Assembly (NCBI GenBank): GCA_028680875.1
Contig: JAQUJQ010000081.1
Location: 1-6,953, forward strand
Origin: Eubacteriales bacterium
GTDB lineage: Bacteria; Bacillota; Clostridia; Peptostreptococcales; Anaerovoracaceae
DNA: 6,953 bases
Reading direction: 5' to 3'
Shown here: piece by piece, positions 1 through 6,763 of the stretch
How positions within the stretch are numbered: the stretch's first letter is position 1
How the letters are laid out: each line of letters begins with the position of its first letter
Position numbers and translations under genes: made by a program
Notes under the pieces: model-generated
Seen by the model: the letters and a program-made list of their open reading frames with translations, nothing else
Told to the model about the DNA's origin: nothing
Databases searched by the model: none

Positions 1-759
1 TGGGCATCCAATGCAACCGGAACAGTTACCGATGTAAAAACTATGATTGAAATGGCCCATGCGGTAGGTGCATTAACCGTAATTGATGCAGTACACTATG
101 CTCCCCATAAGGTAATCGACGTAAAAGATATAGGGACGGATTTTCTTATTTGCTCCGCATATAAATTTTTTGGGCCACATGTCGGAGTCCTCTATGCAAA
201 AGCAGAAGTGCTTGAAAAAGTAAGAACGATCCGGGTACTCGCAGATGATAACACAATGGTTCCTGAAAAATTTGAGACAGGCACACCAAACTTTGAATCT
301 ATTTATGGTTGTGCAGGGGCAATTGATTTTATAGCCGACCTGGGATCGAAGCATGAAAAATATTTCAAAGAACAGTTAACAGGCTTATCGGGAAAAAGAA
401 AGCAAATTGTAGCAGGTATGTTAGCAATTGATGCATATGAAGAACCTTTGGCTAAAAAACTAAGAAAAGAATTGTCAAACATTGAAGGAATCACAATTTA
501 CGGGCCTCCGGAGGGTTATGAACGAACATCTACCGTATCTTTTACGATAGCCGGTAAAAATTCTAATGATGTAGCCAAATTTTTAGCAAAGAGAGGTATT
601 TTCGTTTGGGATGGGGACTTTTATGCAATAGAAATAACAAACCATGTCCTAAAACTCGGCAGTCAAGGCGGTCTTGTAAGAGTAGGGCTTGCTCCATACA
701 ATACTATGGATGATATTGATCGGACTATAAACGCAATATCAGATTTCTGTAAACTATAA
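1..759 (+). CDS. PLP-dependent class V aminotransferase, cysteine desulfurase-like (5'-truncated)
   Basis: The frame is open from base 1, so the gene begins left of the window; 252 C-terminal residues remain of what is normally about 400. The fold-type I PLP signature is clear: DAVHYAPH holds the PLP-contacting Asp with a His in the ring-stacking position, and SAYKFFGPH holds the Schiff-base lysine (codon 163-165). Downstream is the C-terminal small domain ending in RVGLAPYNT. The combination resembles the subfamily annotated 'cysteine desulfurase family protein, VC1184 type'. At the place where SufS/IscS carry the catalytic cysteine (after GI-x-V) this protein reads WDGDFYA (610-627), with no Cys. 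The three Cys of the fragment lie elsewhere (next to the lysine motif, mid-domain, and near the C-terminus). I infer a PLP lyase or aminotransferase of unknown substrate rather than a sulfur donor. The next gene has its own promoter, so this one ends its transcription unit. Confidence 0.88.
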   Translation, partial: WASNATGTVTDVKTMIEMAHAVGALTVIDAVHYAPHKVIDVKDIGTDFLICSAYKFFGPHVGVLYAKAEVLEKVRTIRVLADDNTMVPEKFETGTPNFESIYGCAGAIDFIADLGSKHEKYFKEQLTGLSGKRKQIVAGMLAIDAYEEPLAKKLRKELSNIEGITIYGPPEGYERTSTVSFTIAGKNSNDVAKFLAKRGIFVWDGDFYAIEITNHVLKLGSQGGLVRVGLAPYNTMDDIDRTINAISDFCKL

Positions 760-800
760 TTATATTTAAGCTAGTTTGACTCAGAGACCACGGAAAAATA

Positions 801-868
801 AACGAAAAGGGGCAGTTTCTTTTGGTGCGAGGCGTAGATTTCGCCCAAAAGGACTGCCCCTTTTCGTT
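801..868. terminator. Long bidirectional hairpin, likely terminator
   Basis: A perfect 16-bp inverted repeat (801-816 AACGAAAAGGGGCAGT against 853-868) encloses 36 nt. The interior can pair further: CTTTTGG 819-825 with the CCAAAAG at 845-851, then a short GC helix around 827-845. The base carries an A-tract on the left and a T-tract on the right, so it can act as an intrinsic terminator in both directions. It begins 41 nt after the aminotransferase stop codon. It is longer than a usual intrinsic terminator, so a repeat element or structured RNA is an alternative. Confidence 0.72.
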
Positions 869-888
869 ATACCGCCGTTACTTTTTTA

Positions 889-917
889 TTGTTACCGGTT
901 AAATCTAATGGTATAAT
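889..917 (+). promoter_or_regulatory. Sigma-A promoter for the EamA transporter gene
   Basis: TTGTTA (889-894), a 17-nt spacer, then a perfect TATAAT (912-917). Transcription would start near 924, leaving a leader of about 45 nt before the ATG at 970. The preceding hairpin isolates this unit from the aminotransferase gene. Confidence 0.7.
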
Positions 918-969
918 GTGATGCATAAATACTTTTGGCACTATACTTAATTTTGGGAGACAAGTTTCT

Positions 970-1923
970 ATGAACAAAAAAATTCAGTCAAATATCTTTC
1001 TGCTTTTAACCGCATTGATATGGGGATTTGCTTTTGTTGCACAACGCTCGGTAATGGATTATCTCGGACCATTTTTATATAGTGGAATTCGAATGTATTT
1101 AGGTTCTCTAAGCTTATTAGTATTTATTTACATTACAAATAAGTTTGAAAAAACCCGGGAACTGTTTTCCGGCGATATTACCGTACCATCTGACAATCAA
1201 AAACAAAAGAATCTTTTGCTTCAGGGCGGGCTCGTTTGTGGAATTGTAATGTATTTTGCCGGAAATTTTCAGCAGGTAGGACTTGTCTTTACCACAGCTT
1301 CAAAAACAGGATTTATCACTACCTTATATATTATAATAGTACCGTTGATTGGAATATTACTAAAACATAAGACTACTTACAATACATGGCTGGGGGTTGT
1401 ACTTGCTACAATAGGACTATATTTTCTTTGTATTACAGAATCACTTACAATTGAATTAGGTGATTTTGTTGTTCTGATTGGCGCTGTATTTTGGGCACTT
1501 CATATTTTATGCATGGATTACTATGCTCCGAAAGTGCACGTTATGAAGCTGGTTTCAATTCAATTTTTTGTTGCCGGTACACTAAGCTTTATAACAGCTA
1601 TATTTGTGGATTCCTGGTTCTGCAGTGATGTTCAATTAACTAATTTGATTTATGCAATCCCTTCTATTTTGTATGTAGGTATTATGTCTTCCGCCGGGGC
1701 TGCAACCTTCCAGGGATTAGGACAGAAACATGCAAATCCCACAACAGCATCGATAATTTTAAGCACAGAAGCTGTATTTGGTGCAATATTCGGTTTCCTT
1801 GTTCTTCACGAAATTCTATCTATACGAGAAACAGTCGGATGTATTCTTATGTTTACAGCTATAATAATAGTTCAACTTCCTACTAGATCAGAACGTATGA
1901 AATCTGCTTCAACAAAAAATTAA
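970..1923 (+). CDS. EamA-family (DMT superfamily) transporter
   Basis: The 317-aa length and about ten hydrophobic helices fit the two-repeat, 10-TM architecture of EamA/DMT permeases. These are inner-membrane exporters or facilitators of amino acids and other small metabolites. Repeat 1 covers roughly residues 7-155 and starts with the typical LLLTALIWGFAF helix; its conserved fourth-helix segment is SKTGFITTLYIIIVPLIG (111-128). Repeat 2 covers roughly 163-303, with the matching STEAVFGAIFGFLVLHE motif (265-281). A hydrophilic loop at about 57-82 and a basic C-terminal tail are probably cytoplasmic. The start is supported by GGGAGA at 955-960, nine bases before the ATG. The gene is monocistronic: promoter at 889-917 and terminator at 1946-1980. 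The substrate cannot be told from sequence, because DMT proteins are poorly predictable and the neighbours are not co-transcribed. Confidence 0.92.
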   Translation: MNKKIQSNIFLLLTALIWGFAFVAQRSVMDYLGPFLYSGIRMYLGSLSLLVFIYITNKFEKTRELFSGDITVPSDNQKQKNLLLQGGLVCGIVMYFAGNFQQVGLVFTTASKTGFITTLYIIIVPLIGILLKHKTTYNTWLGVVLATIGLYFLCITESLTIELGDFVVLIGAVFWALHILCMDYYAPKVHVMKLVSIQFFVAGTLSFITAIFVDSWFCSDVQLTNLIYAIPSILYVGIMSSAGAATFQGLGQKHANPTTASIILSTEAVFGAIFGFLVLHEILSIRETVGCILMFTAIIIVQLPTRSERMKSASTKN

Positions 1924-1945
1924 GATATACTCAATACTATAACCG

Positions 1946-1980
1946 GCCCAATGTGAAAACACATTGGGCGTTCTTTATTT
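1946..1980 (+). terminator. Intrinsic terminator of the EamA gene
   Basis: A perfect 10-bp stem GCCCAATGTG (1946-1955) / CACATTGGGC (1960-1969) with an AAAA loop, followed by the T-rich tail GTTCTTTATTT. It starts 22 nt after the stop codon. Confidence 0.9.
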
Positions 1981-2073
1981 CCTTAAAAAGTAAGAATATA
2001 ATGACCGACAACATTCAGAATTGCGATTGTAAAAAATACAAAAATGTCAGAAGATTATTATAGTTTTGCACAA

Positions 2074-2102
2074 TTGTATAGATGGAGAATTGAACCTATA
2101 AT
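2074..2102 (+). promoter_or_regulatory. Candidate sigma-A promoter for the transporter-kamA operon
   Basis: TTGTAT (2074-2079), a 17-nt spacer and a perfect TATAAT (2097-2102). The -35 matches the consensus only at TTG, so an activator or moderate strength is possible. Predicted start is near 2109, giving a 5' leader of about 148 nt to the chosen ATG at 2257. The rest of the 1981-2256 gap holds no recognisable gene or known riboswitch. Confidence 0.55.
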
Positions 2103-2161
2103 TTATGTAATAGTTGAAGTATATAGAATATTCTCGGAAATTGGGAATCGAATCCAGATTT

Positions 2162-2181
2162 AGGAGGTGAAAAGCTTGTAG
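2162..2181 (+). promoter_or_regulatory. Orphan Shine-Dalgarno with adjacent TTG-TAG start-stop
   Basis: AGGAGGTG (2162-2169) is a near-perfect anti-SD complement, yet no protein-coding ORF lies at the right distance. The only start codon at suitable spacing is TTG (2176-2178), immediately followed by TAG (2179-2181). A small stem TAATGC/GCATTA (2185-2204) follows. The element sits in the transporter leader about 88 nt before the chosen ATG. It could be a start-stop regulatory element, a ribosome standby site or a decayed gene start. Confidence 0.35.
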
Positions 2182-2256
2182 CCTTAATGCGTTGGTTAGC
2201 ATTATTATACCAAACGATTAATGATACTATTTTTATTAAAGAAAGTAGGGATTTTT

Positions 2257-3633
2257 ATGACAGAAACAATAGGTTTAGGTGTGTGGTCGTTATTGCCGCC
2301 GATAGTAATTCTTGTTTTTGCATTAACAACAAAGCGAACATTTGAAGCACTATTTCTCGGTTCTTTAGTCAGTTATCTTATGTATTACAAATTGGATTTC
2401 TTCTGGCCCTTCGTAGAAATAATACAATATGTAATAGCTGATGAGATTTGGATATTCGTAGCCTTTGCTCTTTTCGGTTTCTTTGTAGTGCTTTTAGAAA
2501 AATCAAGAGCAACCATAGGATTTGCCAATCTCCTTCAACGTTGGGCAAATAATCAGAAAAAAGCTTTGGTTGCGACCTGGGGCCTTGGAATTATAGTTTT
2601 CATGGATGACTTTTTAAATATTTTAACCGTTTCGGCGGCGATGAAAAAACTCTTGGATAAGTATAAGACCCCGAGAGAAATGCTTGCCTATGTGTTAGAT
2701 TCTACCGGAGCTCCGGTTTGCGTGTTAATTCCTTTATCTACATGGGCCATATTTTATGCCGGTTTAGCGGATATCGAATTTTCAAGTGCCGGTATAACAG
2801 AATATGGAAGTGGAATGGCAGCTTACATCAGCTCAATTCCGTTTATGTTCTATTCCTGGATTGCAGTTATTATGGTTCCTCTTGTTTCTATCGGTGTAAT
2901 TCCTAAGATAGGCGCTATGAAGAAAGCTTTTAACAGAGTTGAGGAAAACGGAAGATTGTGGTCAGAGGAATCTGACAAACTGAATCTTATTGAAACTGAT
3001 GATGACGTTCATAGTGTTGAACCAAAGGTTAGAAACTTTATTGTTCCTTTAGCAGTTGTTATCGTGGGAATGCTCGTAACCGAAGATATGGTTGCGTCTT
3101 TGCTTATTGGAATCGCCGTTATGTTTATCATGTATATTCCAACTAAGGTCATGACCTTCGAAGATTTTTGCGAAGCTTTACCAAGGGGTATTTCCAATAT
3201 GCTTCCTGTAATTATTATTCTTGTGGGTTGTTATATGATTAGAGAATCTATGTATTTAATCGAAATGCCGCAATATGTGGTCAATCTTGTATTGCCTTAC
3301 TGCAACGCCGACTTGCTACCTGCAATTACGTTCCTGCTAGTAGCTGTCTTATCTTTTGTAACAGGCAGCAGCTGGGGTGTTCCGGCAATTACAGTTCCGA
3401 TCCTAATGCCATTGGCTTTTGCATCCGGTGCAAATCCGATTATCGTTTTAGGTTCTTTGGTAACGGCTGCATCTTTCGGAAGTCACGCCTGTTTCTATGC
3501 CGATGCAACAGTATTAGCGTCGCAAGCTAGCCAAATCAATAACCTCGAGCACTGTCTGACACAGATTCCATATGTATTAATGGCTGCAACCGGAGCCTTT
3601 GTGTTATTCTTAATAACAGGGATCTGCTTTTAG
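2257..3633 (+). CDS. NhaC-family Na+/H+ antiporter-like transporter (probable lysine/beta-lysine carrier)
   Basis: A polytopic membrane protein of the NhaC/ion-transporter superfamily, 458 aa, with about a dozen hydrophobic segments. Family-type motifs are FMDDFLNILTV (residues 115-125, the membrane acidic pair), TGSSWGVPAITVPILMPLA (369-387) and GSHACFYADATVLASQAS (408-425). The last corresponds to the GDHxSPISDTT-like signature of NhaC proteins. The acidic stretch at about 227-257 is a likely cytoplasmic loop between two halves. I start the protein at 2257, where AGTAGGG lies six to seven bases upstream. An in-frame ATG at 2221 would add 12 residues but has no SD in front. kamA follows after 57 nt with no terminator, which argues for one operon. 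From that context I infer transport of lysine, beta-lysine or their exchange; the family itself only supports cation-coupled antiport. Confidence 0.88.
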   Translation: MTETIGLGVWSLLPPIVILVFALTTKRTFEALFLGSLVSYLMYYKLDFFWPFVEIIQYVIADEIWIFVAFALFGFFVVLLEKSRATIGFANLLQRWANNQKKALVATWGLGIIVFMDDFLNILTVSAAMKKLLDKYKTPREMLAYVLDSTGAPVCVLIPLSTWAIFYAGLADIEFSSAGITEYGSGMAAYISSIPFMFYSWIAVIMVPLVSIGVIPKIGAMKKAFNRVEENGRLWSEESDKLNLIETDDDVHSVEPKVRNFIVPLAVVIVGMLVTEDMVASLLIGIAVMFIMYIPTKVMTFEDFCEALPRGISNMLPVIIILVGCYMIRESMYLIEMPQYVVNLVLPYCNADLLPAITFLLVAVLSFVTGSSWGVPAITVPILMPLAFASGANPIIVLGSLVTAASFGSHACFYADATVLASQASQINNLEHCLTQIPYVLMAATGAFVLFLITGICF

Positions 3634-3677
3634 TTAAGTGGTTAAAACTATATGATTTTAAAAAATATTACTAATGG

Positions 3678-3684
3678 AAAGGAG
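3678..3684 (+). promoter_or_regulatory. Ribosome binding site deciding the kamA start
   Basis: AAAGGAG lies six bases before ATG 3691 and selects it over the in-frame ATG at 3652. The earlier ATG has only A/T-rich sequence upstream and would add 13 residues with no counterpart in known KamA proteins. Confidence 0.85.
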
Positions 3685-3690
3685 AACAAA

Positions 3691-4968
3691 ATGTCAAACA
3701 GAAGAAATTATAAGGACATTCCTCTTTGGAAAGATGTAACTGACACCCAATGGAATGACTGGAAATGGCAAGTAAAAAACAGGATTACCACTGTTGATCA
3801 ATTAAAACAAGTAATAAACCTCACTCCACAGGAAGAAGAGGATATTCAGAAAGTTGTTAAAAATTTTAGATTGGGAATCACACCCTATTATGCATCGCTC
3901 ATGGATCCCGATGATCCCAGGTGCCCTGTAAGAATGCAAGCAGTTCCTGTAATTGACGAAACGCACCAGAGTGTAGCTGATATGGAGGATCCGTTAGGTG
4001 AAGATGCAAGCTCACCTACACCGGGCCTTACTCATAAGTATCCGGACAGAGTATTGTTCTTAATTACTGACCAGTGTTCAATGTATTGCAGACACTGCAC
4101 AAGAAGGAGACTCGTCGGAGAAACAGACGGTACAAGAAGTATGGAAAAAATCGATAAATGTATTGACCACATAAGGAAGACTCCTGTAATCAGGGATGTG
4201 CTTGTTTCCGGCGGAGATGCATTATTAGTAAGCGATGATACTTTAGAATATGTAATCAGTGAATTATACAAAATTCCACATGTTGAAATTGTACGAATAG
4301 GTTCACGAACGCCTGTGGTTATGCCGCAGCGGATTACAGACGATTTAGTAAATATGCTGAAGAAATATCATCCAATATGGCTCAACACACAGTTTAACCA
4401 CCCAAAGGAGGTTACTCCCGAATCTACAGAAGCTTGCAGAAAGCTTGCTGATGCAGGCGTCCCACTTGGAAATCAATCAGTACTTCTAAGAGGAATTAAT
4501 GACTGTCCTCATATTATGAGAGAATTGGTGCAAGATTTAGTTAAGATCAGAGTAAGGCCTTACTATATTTATCAATGTGATCTTTCACAGGGTATTGAAC
4601 ATTTTAGAACCAAAGTAGCTTCCGGAATTCAAATTATAGAATCCTTAAGAGGGCATACGTCCGGACTTTGTGTTCCTACATTTGTAATTGATGCTACAGG
4701 CGGAGCCGGAAAGACTCCAGCTATGCCGAATTATATAATATCTCAAACAGCGGATAAGGTTATCCTGAGAAATTATGAAGGCACTATTACTTCATACACC
4801 GAACCGCAGTATACCGAAAAACTTGAATGTACATGCGACTATTGTACAGGAAAGAAGGAATTTGAATACAGTGGCGTAGCCAGCTGTGGAACTGTTAAAG
4901 GAGATCAAGTTGTTCTTGCTCCTCAAGGCGTACTTAGACTTGAAAGAATGAAACAGATTAAAAGATAA
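3691..4968 (+). CDS. kamA: L-lysine 2,3-aminomutase (radical SAM, PLP)
   Basis: Converts L-lysine to L-beta-lysine using a [4Fe-4S] cluster, S-adenosylmethionine and PLP. Its 425 aa resemble the clostridial enzyme (about 416 aa) along the whole length. The radical-SAM motif CSMYCRHC supplies C129, C133 and C136, and SGGDALL (173-179) follows as the SAM-binding glycine motif. The PLP lysine is K341 in GGAGKTPAMPNY. Substrate-binding aspartates match D297 (QCDLS) and D334 (VIDATGG). The structural zinc site of the clostridial enzyme is conserved as C380, C382 and C385 (CTCDYC) plus C272 from a partner subunit (NDCPH). Keeping the C-terminal zinc region separates it from EpmB, the shorter EF-P-modifying paralogue. 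It is co-transcribed with the NhaC-like gene. No acetyltransferase (ablB) or later lysine-fermentation gene follows, since the operon ends at the hairpin 5000-5058. An ablA-type osmolyte role or a catabolic role both remain open. Confidence 0.95.
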   Translation: MSNRRNYKDIPLWKDVTDTQWNDWKWQVKNRITTVDQLKQVINLTPQEEEDIQKVVKNFRLGITPYYASLMDPDDPRCPVRMQAVPVIDETHQSVADMEDPLGEDASSPTPGLTHKYPDRVLFLITDQCSMYCRHCTRRRLVGETDGTRSMEKIDKCIDHIRKTPVIRDVLVSGGDALLVSDDTLEYVISELYKIPHVEIVRIGSRTPVVMPQRITDDLVNMLKKYHPIWLNTQFNHPKEVTPESTEACRKLADAGVPLGNQSVLLRGINDCPHIMRELVQDLVKIRVRPYYIYQCDLSQGIEHFRTKVASGIQIIESLRGHTSGLCVPTFVIDATGGAGKTPAMPNYIISQTADKVILRNYEGTITSYTEPQYTEKLECTCDYCTGKKEFEYSGVASCGTVKGDQVVLAPQGVLRLERMKQIKR

Positions 4969-4999
4969 TCTTCTTTGATTTCCCATTCCGGGATTGCCA

Positions 5000-5058
5000 A
5001 AAAAGCTAGACGCTCTGCCTATCTTCTCCCTAAGAACAGGCAGAGCGTCTAGCTTTTT
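5000..5058. terminator. Bidirectional terminator between convergent kamA and rsgI
   Basis: A perfect 21-bp inverted repeat (5000-5020 against 5038-5058) with a 17-nt interior in which TTCT/AGAA can pair as well. The right arm ends in TTTTT for rightward transcripts, and the complement of the left side gives TTTTTT for leftward ones. It starts 31 nt after the kamA stop and ends 10 nt before the rsgI stop, so it serves both operons. Confidence 0.92.
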
Positions 5059-5068
5059 CCCCTTGTCT

Positions 5069-5989
5069 CTATTGGTTTCGGTTTTGTTCTTGAATCTGAT
5101 TTTGTTCTTTATTTTGATTTTGATTCTGTTTTTGATCTATATTTTTGCTTTTTTCAGGTATATTTGGTGCTTTTACTTTTTCAGGCTTATTAACGTCTAT
5201 ATCTTCATCTTCTACGCCTTCATCCCTGTCTTCGTCGTCATTTTTATTGATTTTTCCCTTGGCGCTTTGCCTGTTTTCTTTGATTTCTTTATTAATTTCC
5301 TTTACCGGCTTATCAAGCCATTCTTCAAGTACATAAGCATCGGGATCTTCCCCACTGGCCTGTAGCTTCTCTACCAAATTCAGCTTCCCGGGTGTAACTC
5401 CTAAGGCCTTGGCTTCTTCAACTCTAGCTTTCCCAACGGCTTCCACTTCAACCTCTGCTATGATATTTTCTTGTTCTTCAATATATGATTGAATCTCTTG
5501 TTTTAATTCTTTTGCCAGTTTTCCGGCTTTATCAAAACGGGAATTATACGTTGTTATGATTATCCCGCCATCCTCGTCATCTGAAAGATACCCTAATGCA
5601 ATCAGTTGGCTGATGGTTGTTTCTACAGCTTCCTGGATCGTCATTTTTTCCAGATCAATCTCTTCTATGATTTCCTTGGCGTCATCATTAACAGCTTTTA
5701 CTTCAATAACTCTGTCAAACATATTTACCGCATACTCAATAGAAGGATTTACATCCAAAGTAACATAATCTGTCGGTGTAAAGTATGCATATGCACCAAT
5801 CGTAAATATAGCTATCGTTGCCACCAAACTTGCTATACCTGTCATGAATCTTCTGGTGGCTTTTTTGTTGTTTCGCATTGTTATCACCTGCCCTATCCTA
5901 TAGTCATTGTTTCTGACCTTTAAAATAACTCCGTCTTCTTTGAGAATAGCCACATCATCGTCGTGTATATCGACAACAATACCCCTCAT
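5069..5989 (-). CDS. rsgI: RsgI-type membrane anti-sigma factor
   Basis: A single-pass protein of 306 aa that should hold SigI inactive at the membrane. Residues 1-45 form the cytoplasmic RsgI N-domain (MRGIVVDIHDDDVAILKEDG and on), which binds the sigma factor. A transmembrane helix spans about 49-70. Outside follows the conserved juxtamembrane domain YVTLDVNPSIEYAVN...FDRVIEV...NDDA. In studied RsgI proteins the Asn-Pro bond in this motif undergoes autoproteolysis; here it is N81-P82 (codons 5749-5744). Residues about 105-240 are charged and helical, and include AKALGVTPGKLNLVEKL. The tail is acidic (about 249-265) and then Q/N-rich (286-306). There is no CBM, PA14 or glycosidase domain like those on cellulosome-linked clostridial RsgIs, so the signal sensed is unclear. 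The start overlaps the sigI stop as ATGA, with GGAG-type SD inside the end of sigI, implying translational coupling. Confidence 0.93.
   Translation of the reverse strand: MRGIVVDIHDDDVAILKEDGVILKVRNNDYRIGQVITMRNNKKATRRFMTGIASLVATIAIFTIGAYAYFTPTDYVTLDVNPSIEYAVNMFDRVIEVKAVNDDAKEIIEEIDLEKMTIQEAVETTISQLIALGYLSDDEDGGIIITTYNSRFDKAGKLAKELKQEIQSYIEEQENIIAEVEVEAVGKARVEEAKALGVTPGKLNLVEKLQASGEDPDAYVLEEWLDKPVKEINKEIKENRQSAKGKINKNDDEDRDEGVEDEDIDVNKPEKVKAPNIPEKSKNIDQKQNQNQNKEQNQIQEQNRNQ
5072..5134 (-). repeat. Q/N-rich low-complexity tail of rsgI
   Basis: The last 21 residues of RsgI are almost wholly Gln and Asn with a few Lys, Glu, Ile and Arg. They are encoded by imperfect repeats of CAAAAT-like hexamers (GATTTT-type on the + strand). 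Such tracts can change length by slippage. They lie on the extracytoplasmic side, where they may contact the cell wall or be disordered. Confidence 0.6.
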
Positions 5990-6699
5990 TTTAAAATCTC
6001 CTCTCTGACAAACTTGAAATATTCGGAGAGTATCGGATAATCTCCTGAAATTATCTCCGCCCCCGCTATTATATATTTTCTATGCCTTTCTAAAATTTTT
6101 CGGGGTATATTTAAATTTTTCTCAAGAATTTTTAATGGCAGCATAGTGGTTCTTCTCATTTCATTTAATAACAAAGGATTTTGAGATAGGTATAAAATCG
6201 CTTTGGCACATGATTTCTTAGTTTTCATTGCTTTTGGAGAAACCGATATAAGATCAAAGAAAGAAAATCCATATATCCTAAATGTTTGAGAAAGTGACAG
6301 AATTTCTAACTTCCCATCTTCATTTTGCTCGTTAACAATTCTTTCTGCTACCTCCTGCTTCACTGAAAGGTTTTCAATTTCTTCATCGTTTTCAATAGAA
6401 TAGGAATCGATAGGAACTTCACAAAAGTGTTTTGATTCTTTTTTCATATAATCATAAAGCCTTCTTTTGATCACAATCTCAGTAAACGGTAAAAAAGCCC
6501 CCTTCGTGTAAGAATATGCTTTGATTGCTTCATGAAATGCAGAAAGTGAAATAGACCACTGGTCATCACTTTTTGTTATATACCTACCGGTAGTCTTGTT
6601 TGCGATATGTAATATAAAAGATTCATGCTCTTTTATAAACAACTCTATATATGCATGGTCTCTTTTCGCTTTTAATGCATTAAAATCCGTAGTTCTCAT
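5986..6699 (-). CDS. sigI: SigI-family RNA polymerase sigma factor
   Basis: 237 aa, close to the usual 240-250 aa of SigI, an alternative sigma-70-family factor. The N-terminal half has the hallmark region-2 sequence: GRYITKSDDQWSISLSAFHEAI (about 38-59), followed by YSYTKGAFLPFTEIVIKRRLYDYMKKE (about 62-88). This part should bind core polymerase and the -10 element. The C-terminal part has a short conserved DNA-binding region with LPLKILEKNLNIPRKILERHRKYI (187-210) and GDYPILSEYF. The linker of about 95-130 is acidic. The start at 6699 has a moderate SD (GAAGG) in front. rsgI overlaps by 4 nt, the standard sigI-rsgI arrangement. In Bacillus SigI responds to heat/envelope stress, and in cellulolytic clostridia to polysaccharides; which applies here is unknown. 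Two sigma-I-like promoter copies upstream suggest autoregulation. Confidence 0.93.
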   Translation of the reverse strand: MRTTDFNALKAKRDHAYIELFIKEHESFILHIANKTTGRYITKSDDQWSISLSAFHEAIKAYSYTKGAFLPFTEIVIKRRLYDYMKKESKHFCEVPIDSYSIENDEEIENLSVKQEVAERIVNEQNEDGKLEILSLSQTFRIYGFSFFDLISVSPKAMKTKKSCAKAILYLSQNPLLLNEMRRTTMLPLKILEKNLNIPRKILERHRKYIIAGAEIISGDYPILSEYFKFVREEILK

Positions 6700-6731
6700 T
6701 ACTATACCTTCAATCGTACGCTAATAGTATA

Positions 6732-6759
6732 TTCGAAGAATAACAATAAAATTTTAGGG
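6732..6759 (-). promoter_or_regulatory. Proximal sigma-I-like promoter candidate for sigI
   Basis: On the - strand, ACACCCTA (CCCTA at 6759-6755) is followed after 19 nt by CGAA (6735-6732). Known SigI promoters, as I recall them, have a C-rich ACCC-type -35 and a CGAA-type -10, so this fits autoregulation. It lies 33 nt upstream of the sigI ATG. This is inferred from motif resemblance only. Confidence 0.5.
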
Positions 6760-6763
6760 TGTA

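Noticed and set aside
73..494. Minus-strand ORFs inside the aminotransferase gene
   Set aside because: They oppose a clearly conserved PLP enzyme frame and have no recognisable domain.
2143..2155. GGGAATCGAATCC resembling a tRNA T-arm
   Set aside because: The T-loop lacks the TTC start, and no acceptor, D or anticodon arms can be drawn upstream.
2109..2256. Lysine riboswitch or T-box upstream of the transporter-kamA operon
   Set aside because: The leader is long enough to raise the question, but no lysine-box core (GAGGUGC-type segments and multi-helix junction), no T-box AGGGTGG sequence and no terminator/antiterminator pair are visible.
2221..2256. Longer start for the NhaC-like transporter
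   Set aside because: ATG 2221 has no ribosome binding site, while ATG 2257 has AGTAGGG at good spacing.
2187..2345. 52-codon ORF starting MRWLALLYQ
   Set aside because: Its ATG is 17 nt from the nearest SD, and it runs 89 nt into the transporter gene in another frame.
3652..3690. Longer start for kamA
   Set aside because: No SD before ATG 3652; AAAGGAG precedes ATG 3691, and the known KamA N-terminus aligns from there.
3691..4968. EpmB (EF-P lysine aminomutase) or glutamate 2,3-aminomutase identity for kamA
   Set aside because: The full length with the C-terminal zinc cysteines, and the two substrate aspartates matching those of lysine 2,3-aminomutase, favour KamA.
4994..5365. Hydrophobic 123-aa + strand ORF
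   Set aside because: It starts inside the terminator hairpin and is antisense to the acidic, Q/N-rich end of rsgI, whose codons read as F/I/L-rich on the other strand. No RBS.
5556..5923. Two + strand ORFs antisense to rsgI
   Set aside because: Both are shadows of the well-supported RsgI frame and have no family resemblance.
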